DNA of 11,215 bases from Parachlamydiaceae bacterium (lineage in GTDB: Bacteria > Chlamydiota > Chlamydiia > Chlamydiales > Parachlamydiaceae). The notes beneath the pieces are model-generated. The model ran no database searches and was not told where the DNA came from. It was given only the letters and a program-made list of their open reading frames with translations. The stretch spans positions 1 through 11,215 of the forward strand of contig PLSG01000425.1 of NCBI GenBank assembly GCA_003164155.1, written 5' to 3'. Shown one piece after another: positions 8,039-11,215 of this stretch. Within the stretch, counting starts at the first letter, position 1, and each line of letters starts with the position of its first letter. The translations under genes and the position numbers were made by a program.

Positions 8039-8082
8039 ATGGGGCATAGACTGTTTCAATATGGGGCATAGACTGTTTCAAT
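8039..8082 (+). repeat. Exact tandem duplication of a 22-bp unit
   Basis: Two identical, directly adjacent 22-bp copies at 8039-8060 and 8061-8082, each beginning ATGGGGCATAGACTG and ending TTTCAAT. The second copy ends 35 bp before the flavin reductase start codon. It could be a twin operator, a duplicated promoter segment, or a recent replication-slippage event. Confidence 0.85.
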
Positions 8083-8117
8083 CATGACTCGAATAACTAA
8101 AACCCAGTGGAAGAAAA

Positions 8118-8654
8118 ATGACAAAAATATCTCTTCCTTTATCTCGTGTCTATCAAATGCTTGAGCCTGGGCCAGTGGTCATGGTTACCACTGCCCTTAA
8201 GGGTAAGCCTAATGTGATGACTATGTCGTGGCATATGATGATCGACTTTGAACCGCCGATCCTGGGGTGTGTTATCAGCAATCGCAACTATACTTTTAAC
8301 ATTCTTAAGACCACTAAGGAATGTGTAATCAATATCCCCAGCGTCGAGATAGCACCCAAAGTTGTTGCGGTGGGAAATTCTTCGGGAAGCCGTGTCGATA
8401 AATTTAAAAAATTTCAACTTATCCAAGAACCCGCTTCTGTGGTAAGTGCGCCTCTGCTTAGCGAATGTTTCGTCAACCTCGAATGCAAGGTAATCGATAT
8501 GAAAATGGCCACGAAATACAATATTTTCATCCTAGAGGTTATCAAAGCTTGGATCACTCCCTCTAAGAAAAGGCAGCGCATGATCCACCATTGCGGCCAA
8601 GGAACATTTGTGGTCGATGGAAAACTCATCAAACTCCCTTCCAAAATGAAATAG
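8118..8654 (+). CDS. Flavin reductase-like, FMN-binding split-barrel protein (flavoredoxin type)
   Basis: A 178-residue member of the flavin reductase-like family with the FMN-binding split-barrel fold, likely soluble in the cytosol. Characteristic segments are LEPGPVVMVTT (15-25), KPNVMTMSWHMMIDFEPP (30-47), LGCVISNRNYTF (49-60), ECVINIPS (68-75), VGNSSGSRVDKFKKF (85-99), an APLLSECFVNLECKV stretch (111-125) and a C-terminal GQGTFVVDGKLIKLPS (160-175). The length is normal and the domain fills the protein. Such proteins bind FMN and act as flavoredoxin-like electron carriers or reduce flavin with NAD(P)H; the partner here is unknown. The start is supported by GGAAG at 8109-8113, four bases before the ATG. 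The gene stands alone, divergent from the hydrolase operon and convergent with the C39 peptidase gene. Confidence 0.92.
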   Translation: MTKISLPLSRVYQMLEPGPVVMVTTALKGKPNVMTMSWHMMIDFEPPILGCVISNRNYTFNILKTTKECVINIPSVEIAPKVVAVGNSSGSRVDKFKKFQLIQEPASVVSAPLLSECFVNLECKVIDMKMATKYNIFILEVIKAWITPSKKRQRMIHHCGQGTFVVDGKLIKLPSKMK

Positions 8655-8724
8655 AAAGTAATGGGGTTTGAAATGCTTCCAAAGTCATTCAGATGTAAAT
8701 TGCGCAAATCGCAAAATCCAGCCC

Positions 8725-8754
8725 TTTTCCTGACAGCCTTCAGGCTGAGGAAAA
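8725..8754. terminator. Hairpin between convergent genes, possible bidirectional terminator
   Basis: TTTTCCT (8725-8731) pairs with AGGAAAA (8748-8754), and inside it CAGCCT (8734-8739) pairs with AGGCTG (8742-8747), leaving a two-base bulge. It lies between the ends of the flavin reductase and C39 peptidase genes. No T-run follows on either strand, so factor-independent termination is uncertain. The inner CAGCCTTCAGGCTG resembles the GCCTTCAGC-type mini-palindromes of the long inverted repeat near 4750. Confidence 0.5.
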
Positions 8755-8809
8755 ATCGTGGGAGCCCTTTTAAAGCCTTTATAAAGTAAAGCTCTTGAGT
8801 ATATGAGTA

Positions 8810-9439
8810 CTAAGGAGCATAGAGGATAGCTTCTGGATCATAATTCGATTTACCTTTTGAAAGTGCCATTCCCCACTGATTCAAGTGAATGTTATCATAG
8901 GTAAGTTGGTGCCAGCGGCTGATGAACTCTTTTTTGGGGATGTAAGCGTAATTCCCTAACATCCATGGATCCATCAAATAAATGCGCTCTGCATCATAAC
9001 CAATAGCTACGACATAATGACCAATCCCCCAATAATCGGAGTAATCTTGAATGCCACTCTCCCAAGCTTGAATTAGGCAGAGCACCGGCTTGCCCTGAGA
9101 AATATGTTCTTGGAGCTCAGACATGCTCATGCCTGCATGCGCAGTTATTTGAAACCCCTTGGATTGAAAGAACTGCACCATTTGTCGATAATCGGTGCCA
9201 TAATTAGAATTGGTTCCTAGCTGTTTCACTAATTCAGCTTCGAGAGTTTCATCTCCAAAATACTTTAAGATGGATAACACTGCGGCAGCTCCGCAGGTAT
9301 ATTCGGTTGACTGTTTGACAAGAGGAAGGGGTATTAAATTCTCTACGTCAGCCTTACTCATCTTTTCATGTAAAACAGAAAGCGAAGAAATGGTAAGAAT
9401 TAAACAAACTCCTAGGCACGAAAATAACTTATAGCGCAT
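8810..9439 (-). CDS. C39-like (papain-fold) cysteine peptidase, exported or membrane-anchored
   Basis: A C39-family-like papain-fold domain follows an N-terminal hydrophobic segment (numbering from the GTG at 9460). The hydrophobic stretch LFSCLGVCLILTISSLSVL (12-30) after basic residues is a signal peptide or membrane anchor; I see no lipobox. Catalytic residues are visible: oxyanion Gln50 and Cys56 in VKQSTEYTCGAAAVLSIL, His148 in GIGHYVVAIGYD, and Asp164 in YLMDPW. I prefer the ATG at 9439 because GAGG stands six bases before it. GTG at 9460 and ATGs at 9454 and 9451 are alternatives with weaker leaders. The protein therefore probably has 209 residues. There is no ABC transporter or bacteriocin precursor nearby, so it is unlikely to process a leader peptide in the way ABC-linked C39 domains do. 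The substrate is unknown; a role in the periplasm or cell envelope is inferred from the N-terminus only. Confidence 0.88.
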   Translation of the reverse strand: MRYKLFSCLGVCLILTISSLSVLHEKMSKADVENLIPLPLVKQSTEYTCGAAAVLSILKYFGDETLEAELVKQLGTNSNYGTDYRQMVQFFQSKGFQITAHAGMSMSELQEHISQGKPVLCLIQAWESGIQDYSDYWGIGHYVVAIGYDAERIYLMDPWMLGNYAYIPKKEFISRWHQLTYDNIHLNQWGMALSKGKSNYDPEAILYAP

Positions 9440-9470
9440 CGCAAACCTCATCATTTTCACTTTAAGTTGG

Positions 9471-9484
9471 TAACAAACTTGTTA
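9471..9484. promoter_or_regulatory. Short inverted repeat, operator candidate
   Basis: TAACAA-AC-TTGTTA is a perfect 6-bp inverted repeat with a two-base spacer. It overlaps the predicted start region and -10 of the C39 peptidase promoter, and lies about 100 bp before the ATPase promoter, in a divergent intergenic region. A repressor site is possible but unproven. Confidence 0.35.
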
Positions 9485-9489
9485 TATCA
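9481..9489 (-). promoter_or_regulatory. Extended -10 promoter candidate for the C39 peptidase gene
   Basis: On the minus strand TGATATAAC matches an extended -10 (TG-N-TATAAT with five of six bases). It lies about 42 bases before the preferred ATG at 9439. No good -35 was found 16-18 bp upstream, consistent with an extended -10 type, but this also limits confidence. Confidence 0.4.
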
Positions 9490-9586
9490 CAACATAAAAT
9501 AAAATCATGCACTTTCCTTCTCATCCCCTACAGCATCTTTTCGCGTTCTCTTTTTTGTAATGATGTCTGCTATGTCACTTTCATCG

Positions 9587-9615
9587 TTGAAAGGAAATTT
9601 AAGATCGACTATAAG
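9587..9615 (+). promoter_or_regulatory. Sigma-70-like promoter for the N-ATPase operon
   Basis: TTGAAA (9587-9592) and TATAAG (9610-9615) are separated by exactly 17 bp, each matching five of six consensus bases. Transcription would start near 9622, giving a leader of about 40 nt before the beta subunit ATG. This is the best promoter match I found in the window. Confidence 0.6.
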
Positions 9616-9662
9616 CTGGGATTGGATTTTGTCTTACATAATTTTTAAATGTGGTTTGATAA

Positions 9663-11060
9663 ATGCATGCTCACCATAAAAATCTCGGAGAAATTGTGGC
9701 AGTTAAGGGGAGCATTATCGATGCCAAATTTGAACATACACTGCCAGCCATTAACTCCTTGCTATATGCCGGAAATGCCCAGCAGATGGTGATTGAAGTT
9801 CTAGAACACCTCGACGCCCACAAAGTGCGCGGAATTGCCCTCACGCCCATTCAAGGAATAGCCAGAGGAGATCCCGTCGAAGATTCCCAGAAGCAATTGC
9901 AAATGCCTGTTGGGCCGCACATTCTTTCCCGCATGTTCAATGTTTTTGGTGAGACGATCGATAATCTGCCACCGCTCACGGACGTCACATGGAGATCGAT
10001 ACATAGTCCACCACCTACTATGGCCAAACTATCTATAGAATCTAAAGTTTTCGAGACAGGCATAAAGATTATCGATGTGCTTATTCCATTGGAAAGAGGT
10101 GGTAAAGCAGGCCTTTTCGGAGGAGCAGGTGTTGGAAAAACCGTTTTGCTATCCGAGATGATCCACAATACCGTTAAAGCCTATCAAGGGATTAGCATTT
10201 TCTGTGGGATTGGTGAAAGATGCCGAGAAGGTGAAGAACTCTATCGTGAAATGGCAGAAAATGGCGTGCTTCCCCATATGCTCATGGTTTTTGGCCAAAT
10301 GAACGAAATGCCAGGCTGTCGTTTTTGGGTGGGACATGCTGCTTTGACCATGGCTGAATATTTTCGCGACGAACAGCGCAAAGATGTGTTGCTCCTCATC
10401 GACAACATTTTTCGCTTTATACAAGCCGGTTCTGAAGTTTCTGGACTAATGGGCAATCTTCCCTCAAGACTTGGCTATCAGCCAACCATGAGCACAGAAT
10501 TGGCGGCGCTTGAGGAGCGCATCTCCAATACACAAAGCGGCGCCATAACCTCTATCCAAGCCGTTTATGTACCCGCCGATGATTTTACCGATCCTGCAGC
10601 CGTACATACCTTCTCACATCTGTCTGCCACCATTGTGTTATCGCGCAAGCGGACAAGCGAAGGGCTGTATCCCGCCATCGATCCTCTGAAATCCAATTCA
10701 AAGATGTTAACGCCGGGCATTGTAGGTGAAAAGCATTATCAGCTAGCCAGAAAAATCAGAAGAACGCTTTCTGAATATGAAGACATCAAAGATATCATCG
10801 CCATGCTTGGATTTGAACAGCTTTCGCAGGCAGATAAGAATCTTGTTCTGCGCGCTAGAAGATTGGAAAGATTTTTGACCCAACCATTCTTTTCCACTGA
10901 ATCCTCAACTGGCATCCGTGGCAAATCAGTCAGCCTTAAGGATGCACTGAATGGATGTGAGAGAATTTTGCAAGATGAATTCAAAGACCATGCGGAAAAA
11001 TCACTTTACTTAATCGGCTCCATAGATGAAGTTGCTCCCTTAGGATCTGGGAAAAAATAA
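9663..11060 (+). CDS. atpD: N-type ATPase (F1-like) beta subunit
   Basis: The catalytic beta subunit of a rotary ATPase, complete at 465 residues. The Walker A motif is GGAGVGKT (153-160), the catalytic-site segment is GERCREGEELYREM (184-197), and Walker B is VLLLIDNIFRF (242-252). The segment PSRLGYQPTMSTELAALEER (267-286) and VYVPADDFTDPAAVHTFSHL (301-320) follow. The DELSEED-equivalent is weakly acidic (GFEQLSQAD, 383-391). GERCREGEEL, SRLGYQPTMSTEL and SRKRTSEGLYPAIDP are the form I associate with N-ATPases rather than housekeeping F-ATPases. Beta being the first gene and followed by epsilon also fits the N-ATPase order (atpDCQRBEFAG). The class is thought to translocate Na+, but the ion-binding c subunit is outside the window. 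An in-frame stop directly precedes the ATG, so the start cannot lie upstream; the Shine-Dalgarno sequence is poor. Odd features are NEMPGCRFWV where NEPPGARxRV is usual, though the catalytic Glu185 and Walker Lys159 are intact. Confidence 0.93.
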   Translation: MHAHHKNLGEIVAVKGSIIDAKFEHTLPAINSLLYAGNAQQMVIEVLEHLDAHKVRGIALTPIQGIARGDPVEDSQKQLQMPVGPHILSRMFNVFGETIDNLPPLTDVTWRSIHSPPPTMAKLSIESKVFETGIKIIDVLIPLERGGKAGLFGGAGVGKTVLLSEMIHNTVKAYQGISIFCGIGERCREGEELYREMAENGVLPHMLMVFGQMNEMPGCRFWVGHAALTMAEYFRDEQRKDVLLLIDNIFRFIQAGSEVSGLMGNLPSRLGYQPTMSTELAALEERISNTQSGAITSIQAVYVPADDFTDPAAVHTFSHLSATIVLSRKRTSEGLYPAIDPLKSNSKMLTPGIVGEKHYQLARKIRRTLSEYEDIKDIIAMLGFEQLSQADKNLVLRARRLERFLTQPFFSTESSTGIRGKSVSLKDALNGCERILQDEFKDHAEKSLYLIGSIDEVAPLGSGKK

Positions 11061-11127
11061 ATCGTGCTTTTAGATTAAGCCAAAGCCATAAGTCAATAAT
11101 AATTTGAACAATGCGAGTGAGTGTTTC

Positions 11128-11215
11128 ATGCATCTGAAGATTTCCACTCCCACAGAAATGATTTTAGAAAAAGCCGGGGTTGTGCGCCTGGTGGTGGAAA
11201 CCGCAAGCGGCAGCT
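11128..11215 (+). CDS. atpC: N-type ATPase epsilon subunit, N-terminal fragment (runs off the window)
   Basis: Only the first 29 codons are present (MHLKISTPTEMILEK, then AGVVRLVVETASGS). The pattern of a short beta strand, TPxE, and a late V-x-x-E-x-ASGS is that of the N-terminal beta-sandwich of F1 epsilon/delta (AtpC), where ASGSFGILPGH usually follows. It begins 67 bp after the beta subunit stop, in the same direction, as expected for the second gene of an N-ATPase operon. The Shine-Dalgarno sequence is weak (GAGTGAG, 11115-11121). An in-frame TTG at 11104 is a less likely alternative start. Confidence 0.8.
   Translation, partial: MHLKISTPTEMILEKAGVVRLVVETASGS

Larger units (their letters stand above)
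7760..8117. other. Divergent intergenic region (hydrolase operon / flavin reductase)
   Basis: This 358-bp gap should hold the promoters of both flanking transcripts. It contains the A/T-flanked palindrome at 7942-7965 and the tandem 22-bp duplication at 8039-8082, listed separately. I see no credible gene and no convincing -35/-10 pair for the minus-strand operon. A weak plus-strand candidate is TTGCCG (8032-8037) and TTCAAT (8055-8060) with 17-bp spacing. It overlaps the tandem repeat, so the repeat may affect expression. Confidence 0.5.

Noticed and set aside
8039..8082. Minimal CRISPR array
   Set aside because: The two copies are directly adjacent with no spacer, and no cas genes are present.

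Overview
The window carries six recognisable protein genes, one large unrecognised protein gene, and an unusually structured non-coding stretch. The DNA has moderate GC content and no rRNA, tRNA or CRISPR array. No gene identifies the organism firmly. A very large, cysteine-containing, all-helical orphan protein together with an N-type ATPase operon would fit an environmental member of the Chlamydiae (Parachlamydiales-like) or another host-associated Gram-negative bacterium. This is a weak inference, not a result.

Layout: (1) Positions 1-4570, plus strand, hold a protein of more than 1500 residues whose frame is open to the left edge, so its true N-terminus is probably outside the window. (2) Positions 4571-5410 contain no gene. 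They hold a 20-bp perfect palindrome embedded in a 77-bp-period direct repeat, then a roughly 300-bp imperfect inverted repeat built from nested mini-hairpins, then about 310 bp of unexplained sequence. (3) Positions 5411-7759, minus strand, look like one operon transcribed in the order dienelactone-hydrolase-like alpha/beta hydrolase, CapA-like metallophosphatase, phosphoribosyltransferase. The first two genes are joined by an ATGA stop/start overlap. (4) Positions 7760-8117 are a divergent intergenic region with an A/T-flanked palindrome and an exact 22-bp tandem duplication. (5) Positions 8118-8654, plus strand, encode a flavoredoxin-like flavin reductase. (6) Positions 8810-9439, minus strand, encode an exported or membrane-anchored C39-like cysteine peptidase, convergent with the previous gene. 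(7) Positions 9663-11215, plus strand, are the beginning of an N-type (F-type family, Na+-translocating class) ATPase operon: the complete beta subunit followed by the first 29 codons of epsilon.

How the genes work together: the ATPase genes are the start of a multisubunit membrane rotary ATPase operon, and a good sigma-70-like promoter lies just upstream. The hydrolase, CapA and phosphoribosyltransferase genes are probably co-expressed. Phosphoribosyltransferase and dienelactone-hydrolase-like domains are known as fused proteins elsewhere, so a shared pathway is plausible, but its substrate is unknown. The remaining genes appear to be separate units.
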